DNA of 64,000 nt from Ekhidna lutea (GTDB lineage Bacteria > Bacteroidota > Bacteroidia > Cytophagales > Cyclobacteriaceae). Made by a program: the position numbers and the translations under genes. The notes under the pieces are model-generated. The model ran no database searches. It had not been told where the DNA came from and saw only the letters and a list, made by a program, of their open reading frames with translations. The stretch spans positions 434,001-498,000 of the forward strand of contig NZ_FZPD01000001.1 of NCBI RefSeq assembly GCF_900188325.1, given 5' to 3'. Positions 54,035 through 62,994 of this stretch are shown piece by piece (position 1 is the first letter of the stretch; each line of letters starts with the position of its first letter).

Positions 54035-55831
54035 CTAGTTCAACAACTGACTAATCAAACTCACACTGAAGATCGTCAGCATAAACCACCCGATAAAGCC
54101 CTGAATAATCGCGAGATATCTGGGCAACCCCTTGATCGGAATCTCTCCAAAACCAAGCGTCGTAAAGGTGTTGATAGAGAGCATCACGGCATTCAACACT
54201 TTGATGAAGAGATCGTATGTCAGTGCGATAAGAAAAGCGCCAATAACCAGCGCTGATTTAAATAATCTCCCCTTTTCCGGCACCTCGCTCCATTTGCCAT
54301 TGAGTACATCGATCTTGGATAGAAACCAACCGGAGAGTCGTGAACCGGAAACAGACCATTTGTAAAGCGGCAATGCGGTGGAATAAAAGAACTTAGGCGC
54401 AGTTTTGCCTTGCTGCTCTAAGTAATCTCTAAACTCATGAAATGGGAGTAGTTCCTTTTCTTTTTCTTCCTGATATACTTCACTGGCTCCTTCGGTTCGA
54501 TTCAGGTACTTTAAAAAGAATTTGTATCTATCAATGATGCGCATGCGCCCGTGACTATCCCAGGAGTTAGGGAAAAAGAGGTAGATCAAGGCAAAAAATA
54601 GAATTACATAGAATCCAAATATGATTGCTTTGGAGGGTTTTGTACCATAGTCTGAAAATAGCCTTAAAAACTGATTGATTTTCCACGTAAAAAAGGTGTC
54701 AAAAGAGGGGTTTTGACTAAATACATAAGCCAATCTTTTTGTTTCCAAATCTTTTTTACCAAGAAAGGCTCCATTTGCAAATTCATTGTCATGCTGGCTT
54801 TTATATAGTTGATACAGCTGTCCCATGAGTTTGATCTCCGCCTTATAGAATCGTGAATCCTGAATTCTGACTTCATTATAATATGTATTGAAATGATCAA
54901 TATCAGCTGGAAATGGTAGATAGTTGTATACTAGATCAAAAGAAATAAGCTTATTCTCCAAATCAGTCCAATCAATGGAATTATTAACGTTGAGAGTTAA
55001 AAAATCCATCGAGATATATTCTTTGAAATGATTCTTTGAAACTTCTAGTTCTCGTGCATCTGCTGGCAGCATTAATACAACCGTACCATTAAAGGTATTA
55101 TTGGTGATGGAGAGTAGATCTCCTTTTAAGTATTGCAACCAAACAACTCCTTGCTTATCGAAGTAGCAATTATTTATTGTTAAGTATCCAAAAGAATCAA
55201 ATCGGAATATGTTTCCATAAAAACCATCATTACCTGGAAGGTCAATATTTCCGTAAAACTTATTGTTGGTGAAATAGATTGAACAATCAATACAATCAAA
55301 TACGCCATTTTGTGACAAATAAACTCCTTCCTTAAAAACACAACTGTCAACAGCTACCATTGGAGTAATTATTTTTTCAGGATCGCTGTAAATAATTTGA
55401 GGGCTTTTAGAAGTGAATAGATATCGGACGATCTTATCAAAGACCGAATTTGAAAAGCTAAGGCTTATTGCATCTTCAAAACGTACTGTCTCGTGAAATC
55501 GAAAAAGGCGGAAGTCTACATGAATCCATCCATTTCCAATTCTAAATCCCCGATTACTCCATTGAACATTTTTAAAGTCCAGTTTTTTATAAATATGTAT
55601 AGTATCTCGGTTGACATTCTTTCCGTCTCCGGTATTTGAATAACTAAATTTTGAAGTATCAGTCAACTGAAACCTAATTAGTGCATTTTCTAAAGTGAAA
55701 ACTTCGGATTCTTCAGCTTCTATCAGTTCTATCAACTCTGTAAAGGAGTATTCTGTAAAACTGATCTGATTTTTTTGAGAAAAAGCAGGGAAAACAATTC
55801 CCCATAAAAATAGCAATAAGAATAGGCGCAT
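54035..55831 (-). CDS. ion channel protein with exported beta-helix-like domain (copy C3)
   Basis: A 598-residue paralogue with signal peptide (about 1-18), exported domain (about 55-330; SFGYLTINNCYFDKQGVVWL and LLSITNNTFNGTVVLMLPAD) rich in the Asn-ladder type of repeat, then the conserved helical segment and pore module. The pore reads TTLGFGEIP (557-565). The exported domain shows little similarity to C1 and C2, whereas the last 230 residues match C2 and C4 closely. Confidence 0.74.
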   Translation of the reverse strand: MRLFLLLFLWGIVFPAFSQKNQISFTEYSFTELIELIEAEESEVFTLENALIRFQLTDTSKFSYSNTGDGKNVNRDTIHIYKKLDFKNVQWSNRGFRIGNGWIHVDFRLFRFHETVRFEDAISLSFSNSVFDKIVRYLFTSKSPQIIYSDPEKIITPMVAVDSCVFKEGVYLSQNGVFDCIDCSIYFTNNKFYGNIDLPGNDGFYGNIFRFDSFGYLTINNCYFDKQGVVWLQYLKGDLLSITNNTFNGTVVLMLPADARELEVSKNHFKEYISMDFLTLNVNNSIDWTDLENKLISFDLVYNYLPFPADIDHFNTYYNEVRIQDSRFYKAEIKLMGQLYQLYKSQHDNEFANGAFLGKKDLETKRLAYVFSQNPSFDTFFTWKINQFLRLFSDYGTKPSKAIIFGFYVILFFALIYLFFPNSWDSHGRMRIIDRYKFFLKYLNRTEGASEVYQEEKEKELLPFHEFRDYLEQQGKTAPKFFYSTALPLYKWSVSGSRLSGWFLSKIDVLNGKWSEVPEKGRLFKSALVIGAFLIALTYDLFIKVLNAVMLSINTFTTLGFGEIPIKGLPRYLAIIQGFIGWFMLTIFSVSLISQLLN

Positions 55832-55890
55832 AGTGATCAGGTTAGTTCCTGAAGATACCGAAAAAGGGTGAGACGGGCAATTAACCTAAT

Positions 55891-55985
55891 GTCTGAACCA
55901 CTGATTTGGCAGATATGGGATTGCACTGATGGAGACTGATTGAAATCCGCGATTATCCGCTAATCCGGTTTATCAGCGTTTCAGA
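55891..55985. repeat. imperfect long hairpin repeat after channel C4 stop
   Basis: TCTGAA (55891-55896) and TTCAGA (55979-55984) close a long imperfect fold containing AATCCGCG, CGCTAATCCGG and ATCAGCG. It aligns with 52100-52195 and likewise begins at a channel stop codon. Confidence 0.55.
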
Positions 55986-57833
55986 CTAATTCAGCAACTG
56001 ACTAATCAATGACACACTAAAGATCGTCAACATGAACCACCCAATAAACCCTTGAATAATCGCCAAATATCTAGGCAAGCCTTTGATCGGAATCTCACCG
56101 AACCCCAGTGTGGTGAAGGTATTGATCGAGAGCATCACAGCGTTCAGGACTTTGATGAAGAGGTCGTAGAGCAGAGCGATGAGAAACGCGCCGATAACAA
56201 GCGCTGATTTAAAGAATCTTCCTTTTTCAGGCACTTCACTCCACTTGCCATTAAGCACATCAATCTTAGAGAGAAACCAACCTGAAAGTCGTGAGCCTGA
56301 TACTGACCATTTGTAAAGCGGCAAAGCGGTGGCATAGAAAAACTTAGGCGCTGTTTTGCCTTCTCTTTCCAGCACTTCTCTGAATTCATGAAAAGGCATC
56401 AGCTCTTTTTCCTTTTCTTCCTGATAGACCTCACTAGCGCCTTCGTTTCGATTCAGATATTTCAGGAAAAACCGATACCGATCCATGATGCGGGTGCGAC
56501 CATGGCTATCCCAGGAGTTGGGGAAGAAGAGGTAGATGAGTGCAAAGAAGGCTATGACGTAAACGGCAAAGACGATGGCTTTTGCTGGCTCGGTTCCATA
56601 GTCTACAAAGAGCTTAAGAAACTGATTGATCTTCCATTTAAAATACGTTTTGAATGTGGGGTATTGTCCATAGAGATAGGCCAGTCTCTTCGTTTCAAGA
56701 TCTTTGAGATCAATGAAAACTGCATTGGCCTGTTCTGTATCGTATTTGGCCTTGAAGTGCTCACGTAACCTACCTCTTATGGCCATCTCACCTAAAAATG
56801 CGTCAGCATTTGCGATGCGGACCGAATCGTAATACTGTTGCAAAAAGACCTTTTTGTGTTGGTTAGCCTCTAGGTAGGCCTGATCTTTCAGCATCAGAAC
56901 ACTTATGTATGGACCAAAACCATTATCAGAAATCATTTTTCCCTTGAATTGACTCCAATCAATAAATGCAGATGGCGGAAGGTCAGGGGTCAGGCTGAAC
57001 TGCATGAAATTGTCGAATGAATTACGGGTAAACTGAACCCTTTCCAACCCATAAAATTCAGTCAGATCAACTATTATATAACTTAAAAAGCGGTTGTTCT
57101 GAATGTTAGCCCATTGCGCACTTTTAATTTCTACTTCATTAGGGGCAACACTCCATATCGTATTGTCAGCGATAGAAATCCGAAAGCAGTTTTCCACCCA
57201 AATACTAAAAGCATAATTCCCTTTATGATCTTCAATATGAAATTCGTTGGAATCGACATTGACCCTGCTTCTATTATCCTTTTCCACCCATCCGGAATTA
57301 ACATTGAAATCTTTTACCACCCGATTGTTTCGAAATTCCAATCGTGGTTCTGTCAGTTCCAACCTTAATGGATCAGGCATTTTAAAGCCCCTTGTAATTA
57401 CCCTAAAATGGTTATCAATGGCCGAATTGTAGATGCGAAAGGATACAGATTGTTGCATGTCCACCATTCCATCAAACCGGCATTTGTACCAAACCCCGCC
57501 TAAAGCATTGACGAGTTCTCCGTTCAGGCTGTCCATTGTCAAGGTATGGTCGAAATGTACATTTTCAAGCATCACATACTTATCGATCCGGATCGTATCA
57601 ACCGGCTGCTTTGTCCACACCGAATCTTTGGATTTATAAAAGATCTTGAATCGTTGATCGGTTTCCGGGTTAAATTCAATGATCGCATCCGAATACTCAA
57701 AAAGTGTATCCTTTTCCTGCTGAATCATCTGAAGAAACTCCGAATAGGAATGTCGTTTAAATTCGATTTCCTTCTGGGAATAAGCTGAAAGCATGAGCGT
57801 AAACAACAAGCAGCAAGCAAGCAGGTATTTCAT
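55986..57833 (-). CDS. ion channel protein with exported beta-helix-like domain (copy C4)
   Basis: A 615-residue paralogue, first of the four channel genes in transcription order. Signal peptide (about 1-19), exported strand-repeat domain (about 70-330; EPRLEFRNNRVVKDFNVNSG), helical segment with the shared ETKRLAYLYGQYPTFKTYFK block, transmembrane helix (about 425-447) and channel module with pore TTLGFGEIP (574-582). The three transmembrane segments imply the C-terminus lies near the membrane. It starts 40 bases after copy B6 ends. Confidence 0.74.
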   Translation of the reverse strand: MKYLLACCLLFTLMLSAYSQKEIEFKRHSYSEFLQMIQQEKDTLFEYSDAIIEFNPETDQRFKIFYKSKDSVWTKQPVDTIRIDKYVMLENVHFDHTLTMDSLNGELVNALGGVWYKCRFDGMVDMQQSVSFRIYNSAIDNHFRVITRGFKMPDPLRLELTEPRLEFRNNRVVKDFNVNSGWVEKDNRSRVNVDSNEFHIEDHKGNYAFSIWVENCFRISIADNTIWSVAPNEVEIKSAQWANIQNNRFLSYIIVDLTEFYGLERVQFTRNSFDNFMQFSLTPDLPPSAFIDWSQFKGKMISDNGFGPYISVLMLKDQAYLEANQHKKVFLQQYYDSVRIANADAFLGEMAIRGRLREHFKAKYDTEQANAVFIDLKDLETKRLAYLYGQYPTFKTYFKWKINQFLKLFVDYGTEPAKAIVFAVYVIAFFALIYLFFPNSWDSHGRTRIMDRYRFFLKYLNRNEGASEVYQEEKEKELMPFHEFREVLEREGKTAPKFFYATALPLYKWSVSGSRLSGWFLSKIDVLNGKWSEVPEKGRFFKSALVIGAFLIALLYDLFIKVLNAVMLSINTFTTLGFGEIPIKGLPRYLAIIQGFIGWFMLTIFSVSLISQLLN

Positions 57834-57873
57834 CGGCGGTCAGGTTGGTTAGCTTAAGATAATCAGGAAATTA

Positions 57874-58605
57874 CTATTTGTCTAATTCCTCATCTACCTG
57901 AGACTTCAACTCCGATGCTCTTTTATGTAAAGCTCTGAAGACCTGAATACTCCGCGTTTGAGATTGAGCGATTGCCGGGAGCCATGCAACGAAAGCTTTG
58001 TTCCCAATCATACGATCATAAACTGGTAGCGCGTCTTCCAGGGTGAAATCTGTTTCAAATGAGAAACTACCAACTGCGATTTGTTGCTCCGGAGAAAGAA
58101 TTCCATACCGTTTGTTTAAATACTGTAGCTGTATGTCCTGACTGATGAAATCATACTGTTTACGGTTTTCGATTTCGTCATAATAGACAGCAAGTGCATT
58201 TCGAATCTCAATGTTGGAGATAGCAGACAATCGTCCGCTTGATTTTATTTCCTCGAATGTGTGATCGGATATACTGGGCTTATTGGTGTACCCGGCATAT
58301 TCTATGGAAGTGATGAAGTAATGTGGGTTTTCTTCCAACAACATTGGATTTTCTACAACCTTCATCAAAAACTCCGTACATTCCTTTCTGGCTATCACCG
58401 ATTTCAATGAAACATCTATTTCCTCGATATCCTTGGTCAGGTCATCACTGAGTCGTTCAAGGAATTGCCGTTCAAGTTGTGCTTCTTTTCGATTTTCATT
58501 CCAGCTGTTGAGTGCAAAAGCGCCTAATATACCGATGGTGATCACGAGGATTTCAAGGAGGTATTCCGGCCATTTTTGTGAGAGGGTGGTTAGGATGCGT
58601 TTCAT
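57874..58605 (-). CDS. DUF6090 membrane protein, type B (copy B6)
   Basis: A 243-residue type B protein (MKRILTTLSQKWPEYLLEIL, transmembrane helix, NSWNENRK boundary) set apart from the main type B block by the four channel genes. The motif reads FEEIKSSGRLSAISNIEIRN and ALAVYYDEIENR. It starts 9 bases after the end of the DUF559 cassette gene. Its placement directly before channel C4 supports a link between the two families. Confidence 0.82.
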   Translation of the reverse strand: MKRILTTLSQKWPEYLLEILVITIGILGAFALNSWNENRKEAQLERQFLERLSDDLTKDIEEIDVSLKSVIARKECTEFLMKVVENPMLLEENPHYFITSIEYAGYTNKPSISDHTFEEIKSSGRLSAISNIEIRNALAVYYDEIENRKQYDFISQDIQLQYLNKRYGILSPEQQIAVGSFSFETDFTLEDALPVYDRMIGNKAFVAWLPAIAQSQTRSIQVFRALHKRASELKSQVDEELDK

Positions 58606-58614
58606 TTTGAGTAA

Positions 58615-59010
58615 TTAATTCCCCTCCCTGGAGGGGTCAGGGGTGGGTTTGTTATCAGCCATCCAATAAATAATCTGTTCCAAAACCCAGTTTATATTTC
58701 TTTTGATATCAATATCGTCAAACCGTAAAAAATTAACACCTAGAAACTCAAGTCTTTCCTGGCGTACCAAATCCTTTGCCGGCTGATCATCGTGATAATG
58801 ACTTTCTCCATCGATTTCAATTGCCAGCATTAAATCTTTACAATAAAAATCCACAATATATTCGTCAATTGGAACCTGACGGCTAAATCGAATCCCTAAT
58901 TGCTTCTGCTTCAGTTCATTCCAAAGTAATACCTCAGAAAAAGTCATGTCCATTCTGAGTTTTTTCGCTAGAGGGACTAGTCGAGGATTATATGGAATTA
59001 CTTTTCTCAT
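58615..59010 (-). CDS. DUF559 endonuclease-like protein
   Basis: A 131-residue protein with the DUF559 (Vsr-like, PD-(D/E)xK) fold: FSEVLLWNELKQKQLGIRFS, RQVPIDEYIVDFYC, LAIEIDGESHYHDDQ and LRFDDIDI. The likely catalytic acids are the Asp of IVDFYC and the Glu of EIDG. The final codons (PTPDPSREGN) come from the G/C-rich repeat that flanks the gene, so the tail is repeat-derived. It lies between inverted repeats at 58618-58648 and 59028-59058. Confidence 0.8.
   Translation of the reverse strand: MRKVIPYNPRLVPLAKKLRMDMTFSEVLLWNELKQKQLGIRFSRQVPIDEYIVDFYCKDLMLAIEIDGESHYHDDQPAKDLVRQERLEFLGVNFLRFDDIDIKRNINWVLEQIIYWMADNKPTPDPSREGN
58618..58648. repeat. inverted repeat, left end of DUF559 cassette
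   Basis: It reads ATTCCCCTCC...GGGGTGGGT. Its reverse complement matches 59028-59058 at 28 of 31 positions by eye. It contains a CCCCTCC/GGAGGGG hairpin and the end of the DUF559 reading frame. Confidence 0.75.
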
Positions 59011-59027
59011 GATCGTTAGTAGTAATT

Positions 59028-59058
59028 ACCCACCCTTAACCCCTCCAAGGAGGGGAAT
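59028..59058. repeat. inverted repeat, right end of DUF559 cassette
   Basis: ACCCACCCTTAACCCCTCC, then AAGGAGGGGAAT. It is inverted relative to the left end and also has its own hairpin. Confidence 0.75.
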
Positions 59059-59066
59059 TGGTTACA

Positions 59067-59102
59067 CCATTTTTGGGAGAGGGTGGATAAGATTCGTTTC
59101 AT
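59067..59102 (-). pseudogene. DUF6090 5'-end remnant beside DUF559 cassette (R4)
   Basis: The minus strand from 59102 reads ATGAAACGAATCTTATCCAC, then CCTCTCCCAAAAATGG, equivalent to MKRILSTLSQKW. Similarity stops there and the cassette repeat begins 9 bases later. Confidence 0.65.
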
Positions 59103-59216
59103 AGGCTGAAATAAATATAGCCAATGTCAACCTGACTGTGCCATTCATGTAAGCAGGTCTGTTACTTTCTCGGTTTTTCTCTACCTTTCTTAATCCAACT
59201 AACCCGAATTATTTCC

Positions 59217-62200
59217 ATGTTACGAAAATCGATTTTTACCCCCGCACTGTTATTCATTCTAACCCTGTCTTTTGTCAGTGTAAATGCTCAGAAAAAAGAC
59301 GAAGAAAAGAAACCTCCTGTTTATGAGGTGGCCTGGAACAGTTTATCCTTCCGTTCCATAGGCCCGGCTTTTACCTCCGGACGGATAGCAGATTTTGCTG
59401 TCAACCCTGACAACCCAAGTGAGTTTTATGTAGGCACTGCGGCAGGCGGAGTATGGAAAACAACCAACCGTGGGATCAACTTCGACCCTGTCTTTGACGA
59501 CCAGGGCTCTTACTCCATTGGCGTGGTAGAGATGGACCCTAACAATCACAATGTTATTTGGGTAGGTACCGGTGAAAATAACAACCAGCGAAGTGTGGCT
59601 TATGGCGATGGCATCTATAAGAGTATGGATGGTGGAAAAAGCTGGGAGCACAAGGGATTGAAAAATTCGGAACACATCGGAATGATTGCCATTGATCCAA
59701 CCAATTCGGATGTGGTTTATGTGGCTGCTACCGGACCGGTTTGGAGCGCAGGAGGTGATCGCGGATTGTATAAGACCGCCGATGGTGGTGAAAATTGGGA
59801 GAAGATTCTGGATATTAGTGAGCATACCGGAATTCATGAGGTACATCTCGATCCCAGAAACTCCAACGTCATTTATGCTGTGGCACACCAACGAAGACGC
59901 CATGTCTTCACCTACATCAGTGGCGGACCCGAGTCATCGGTATATAAGTCAACCGATGGAGGAAAGAACTTCAGAAAAATTGTCAAGGGACTTCCGGGCG
60001 GTGATCTGGGTAGAATCGGGCTGGACATCTCTCCTGCCAATCCGGATGTGATCTACGCAGTTGTTGAAGCACAGGAGGATAAGGGAGGTTTTTATCGATC
60101 CATGGATCTTGGGGAATCATGGGAGCGACGAAGTGACTATTCTAGCAGTGGGAATTACTATCAGGAGGTGATTGCCGATCCGGTAGATGTGGATCGAGTG
60201 TATGTGATGAATACGTTTGCCGGCGTTTCTGATGACGGGGGTAAAACCTTTGAGAATGTTGGAGAAAAGAATAAGCACATAGACAACCACGCTTTATGGA
60301 TTGATCCAACTAACAACAACTACCTGCTCAACGGCAATGATGGTGGCGTCTATGAATCGTGGGATCAGGGAAAAACCTGGCGCTTCTTCCCCAACCTTCC
60401 TGTCACACAGTTTTATAAGCTGGGCGTAAGTACAGATTACCCGTTTTACTATGTGTACGGTGGTACGCAAGACAATTTTACACTAGGCGGCCCTTCTCAA
60501 ACGACGGAGACCACAGGCATAACCAACCGAAACTGGTTTGTGACGACATTAGGTGATGGTTTTGAGCCACATGTGGATCCTGAAAATCCGGATATTATTT
60601 ACAGTCAGTCGCAATACGGCAACCTGTCGCGCTTCGACCGGAAGACCGGACAGACCCAGAATATTGTGCCTCAGCCACCTGATGGAGACTATTCCTATAA
60701 CTGGAACTGGGATGCTCCGCTCCTTATAAGTAATCACGATAACAAACGACTTTATTATGCTTCTGATCGCTTGCATCGCAGCGATGACATGGGGCAAACC
60801 TGGAGAGAAGTAAGCGGAGATCTGACCCGGCAACTCGATAGAAACAAGCTGCCGGTCATGGGTAAAGTTTGGCCGATGGATGCGGTAGCGAAGAATCAAT
60901 CAACTACCGAGTACGGAAATATTGTTGCTATTGCTGAGTCGCCATTGGATGAAAACCTTCTTTTTGCTGGTACGGATGATGGGCTAGTACACATCTCTAC
61001 GGATGCAGGCGAGAATTGGACGCGGTATAGCTCATTTCCGGGAGTACCTGATATGACATATGTGAATGAAATCATTGCCTCGGCCCATGATAGAAATACC
61101 GTCTATGTCGCCTTCAATAATCACAAGCGAGGTGATTTTAAGCCGTATCTATTGAAAAGTACCAATCTTGGAGGTAGCTGGACCTCTATCAATGCCAATT
61201 TGCCTGAAAGAGGGTCGGTTTACGCGATTGCTGAGGATCCCGAGGCTCGGAATCTGCTTTTTGTGGGTACTGAGTTTAGTTGTTTTGCCACGATTGATGG
61301 AGGAGCATTCTGGCAAAAGTTATCCAAAGGATTACCAACCATTGCGGTTCGTGATATCAATATCCAGAAACGAGAAAAGGATTTGGTACTGGGTACTTTC
61401 GGACGTGGCTTTTACATCATGGATGATTACTCTGCTCTTCGTGAGCTATCCAATGAGCTATTGAATAAAGAAGCACATATTTTCCCAGTTTCAGAGGCCT
61501 TGCAGTATGATCCATACAGTCCGATTGCCGCAAGCAAAACCATCTCATGGTTGGGGCCAAAAGGATTTCAGGGTGAGACCTATTACCTGGGAGAAAACCC
61601 TCCGTTCGGTGCAGCTTTTACCTATTATCTAAAAGAAAAATACGAGACGCTTGAAGACAAGCGAGAAAGAGAGGAAGGCGAGAAAAGAAAAGATGGGGAG
61701 ACCGTTTATTACCCAAGCTATGAACAACTTCAGGCTGAGAAAGACGAGGAAAAGCCCTTCTTAATTTTTACTATAAAAGATGCGAATGGGGAATTCGTAA
61801 ACGAAATAAGAAGCAGCGCATCAGATGGAATTAACCGGGTGCACTGGGATTTGAAATATCCTGCGATAGATGAAGTAAAAACGAACTTAGCGGATCCAAC
61901 GAAAAACCTTTCTTCTGGCATTATGGTACTTCCTGGAACTTATACTGTGGAGTTGGCAAAAAGCATCAATGGTGAGGTAACACAGCTGGTGGAGCCGGTT
62001 TTGTTTGAAGTGAAAACGCTAGATAATCAAACCGTTCCTCTTTCTGATCCGGCTGCCATGTTGACCTTTCACCAACAGCTAATGAAGCTGTCAAAATCAG
62101 CAAACGGTGCAAGGAATGCATATAATCAATTGCAAGAGGCATTGAAATATTATCGAGCAGCAGCTCGGGTTGTAGACAGCCAATCATTGAATGAAAGGCT

Positions 62201-62513
62201 GGATGAGCTCGAAGGAAAGCTTGAAGAAGTTCGGACCATCATGTTCGGAGATCCGATCAAGCGGCAGTTGGAAATAGATCAGGCACCATCATTGGCGAGT
62301 AGAGTAAACACAGCTATATGGACAGGCACTTCTAGTTTGTCAAACCCTACGGAAACCTCGAAGCAGGTAAAAAATATTGCCGAGAAGTATCTGGAACCTG
62401 TAATTGCTAGTTTGAAAACAATCATGAGCGAGGACGTTCCGGCGATCAATGCAGAGCTGGATGCAAATCAAGCACCATGGACACCTGGAAGAATTGTTGA
62501 AAACAAAGACTAA
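59217..62513 (+). CDS. large exported BNR/VPS10-type beta-propeller protein
   Basis: A 1098-residue protein with a signal peptide (about 1-24) and many BNR Asp-box repeats (SMDGGKSWEH, TADGGENWEK, STDGGKNFRK, SMDLGESWER, SWDQGKTWRF, STDAGENWTR) over about residues 50-720, matching the glycosyl hydrolase/sortilin-like group common in Bacteroidota. The last 350 residues are mixed, with a helical region near 960-1010. Hydrolase activity is not proven by the repeats. It ends at a strong terminator, and its upstream region holds TACCTTTC, a near match to the -7 consensus. Confidence 0.82.
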   Translation: MLRKSIFTPALLFILTLSFVSVNAQKKDEEKKPPVYEVAWNSLSFRSIGPAFTSGRIADFAVNPDNPSEFYVGTAAGGVWKTTNRGINFDPVFDDQGSYSIGVVEMDPNNHNVIWVGTGENNNQRSVAYGDGIYKSMDGGKSWEHKGLKNSEHIGMIAIDPTNSDVVYVAATGPVWSAGGDRGLYKTADGGENWEKILDISEHTGIHEVHLDPRNSNVIYAVAHQRRRHVFTYISGGPESSVYKSTDGGKNFRKIVKGLPGGDLGRIGLDISPANPDVIYAVVEAQEDKGGFYRSMDLGESWERRSDYSSSGNYYQEVIADPVDVDRVYVMNTFAGVSDDGGKTFENVGEKNKHIDNHALWIDPTNNNYLLNGNDGGVYESWDQGKTWRFFPNLPVTQFYKLGVSTDYPFYYVYGGTQDNFTLGGPSQTTETTGITNRNWFVTTLGDGFEPHVDPENPDIIYSQSQYGNLSRFDRKTGQTQNIVPQPPDGDYSYNWNWDAPLLISNHDNKRLYYASDRLHRSDDMGQTWREVSGDLTRQLDRNKLPVMGKVWPMDAVAKNQSTTEYGNIVAIAESPLDENLLFAGTDDGLVHISTDAGENWTRYSSFPGVPDMTYVNEIIASAHDRNTVYVAFNNHKRGDFKPYLLKSTNLGGSWTSINANLPERGSVYAIAEDPEARNLLFVGTEFSCFATIDGGAFWQKLSKGLPTIAVRDINIQKREKDLVLGTFGRGFYIMDDYSALRELSNELLNKEAHIFPVSEALQYDPYSPIAASKTISWLGPKGFQGETYYLGENPPFGAAFTYYLKEKYETLEDKREREEGEKRKDGETVYYPSYEQLQAEKDEEKPFLIFTIKDANGEFVNEIRSSASDGINRVHWDLKYPAIDEVKTNLADPTKNLSSGIMVLPGTYTVELAKSINGEVTQLVEPVLFEVKTLDNQTVPLSDPAAMLTFHQQLMKLSKSANGARNAYNQLQEALKYYRAAARVVDSQSLNERLDELEGKLEEVRTIMFGDPIKRQLEIDQAPSLASRVNTAIWTGTSSLSNPTETSKQVKNIAEKYLEPVIASLKTIMSEDVPAINAELDANQAPWTPGRIVENKD

Positions 62514-62519
62514 TTGATG

Positions 62520-62554
62520 AGCAGCAGGATTCATATCCTGCTGCTATATTTTTT
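62520..62554 (+). terminator. intrinsic terminator of the BNR protein gene
   Basis: AGCAGCAGGAT pairs perfectly over 11 bases with ATCCTGCTGCT around a TCAT loop, followed by ATATTTTTT. Confidence 0.9.
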
Positions 62555-62573
62555 GTAGTGCTTATCAACAGGG

Positions 62574-62637
62574 TATTCGAGCCATTTTTTGGGAGAGGGT
62601 GGTGAGCCTGCCTGCCGAAAGCAGGGATACGTTTCAT
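62574..62637 (-). pseudogene. isolated DUF6090 5'-end remnant with palindrome (R5)
   Basis: The minus strand from 62637 reads ATGAAACGTATC, a 19-base palindrome-like insert, then CTCACCACCCTCTCCC and AAAAAATGG, followed by CTCGAATA. Removing the insert restores MKRI-LTTLSQKW of type B genes. No DUF6090 gene follows. Confidence 0.65.
62607..62625. mobile_element. degenerate 19-base palindromic insert (CCTGCCT type)
   Basis: CCTGCCTGCCGAAAGCAGG. Only CCTGC/GCAGG pair, so this copy has decayed. It sits at the ATC/CTCACC point of the gene start, the same point as in R1. Confidence 0.55.
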
Positions 62638-62643
62638 TTGGTA

Positions 62644-62973
62644 TCAGCTTACTTCATAATTCAGTATGTAGGAAGCCTCTCCTTTCAGGTTGCTCATCAT
62701 TTCTGAATAGCTGCCGGGCTGATCGATTTTGAAAATGAATGACCCTAAGATTTCATTGCTGCCAATAAAGTCGTATTCCCATAGGTCGATGGTACTTTTT
62801 CCAGGTGTTACATTGAAGCTGAGTCCGATGCTTGCTTCTTCATCCGTATCAATGGGGTAAAACTTTTGCTTTACCGGCCAGATTTTTTTGTCGTGCACCT
62901 TTAGGTAAATCTCATCTTTGTCGGTTTCATCGGTTTGCATACAGGTGATTGAAACCAGTTTTAGTTTAGGCAT
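62644..62973 (-). CDS. small cytoplasmic protein of unknown function
   Basis: A 109-residue protein with no signal peptide. The sequence alternates strands and turns (KLKLVSITCMQTDETDKDEI, ASIGLSFNVTPGKSTIDLWE, GEASYILNYEVS) like a single C2-like or Ig-like sandwich. No family was recognised. It follows the tricorn-like protease gene by 21 bases and is probably co-transcribed with it. Its stop lies just before remnant R5. Confidence 0.6.
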   Translation of the reverse strand: MPKLKLVSITCMQTDETDKDEIYLKVHDKKIWPVKQKFYPIDTDEEASIGLSFNVTPGKSTIDLWEYDFIGSNEILGSFIFKIDQPGSYSEMMSNLKGEASYILNYEVS

Positions 62974-62994
62974 AGTAGTAAGTTCTATATTTAA

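Larger units (their letters stand above)
58618..59058. mobile_element. candidate mobile cassette: DUF559 gene between inverted repeats
   Basis: About 440 bases comprising one nuclease-like gene and two inverted 31-base repeats. A DUF6090 5'-end remnant lies immediately outside the right end and an intact DUF6090 start lies outside the left end, as if the cassette had landed at such a start. No target duplication is obvious. The mobility claim is inference. Confidence 0.45.
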
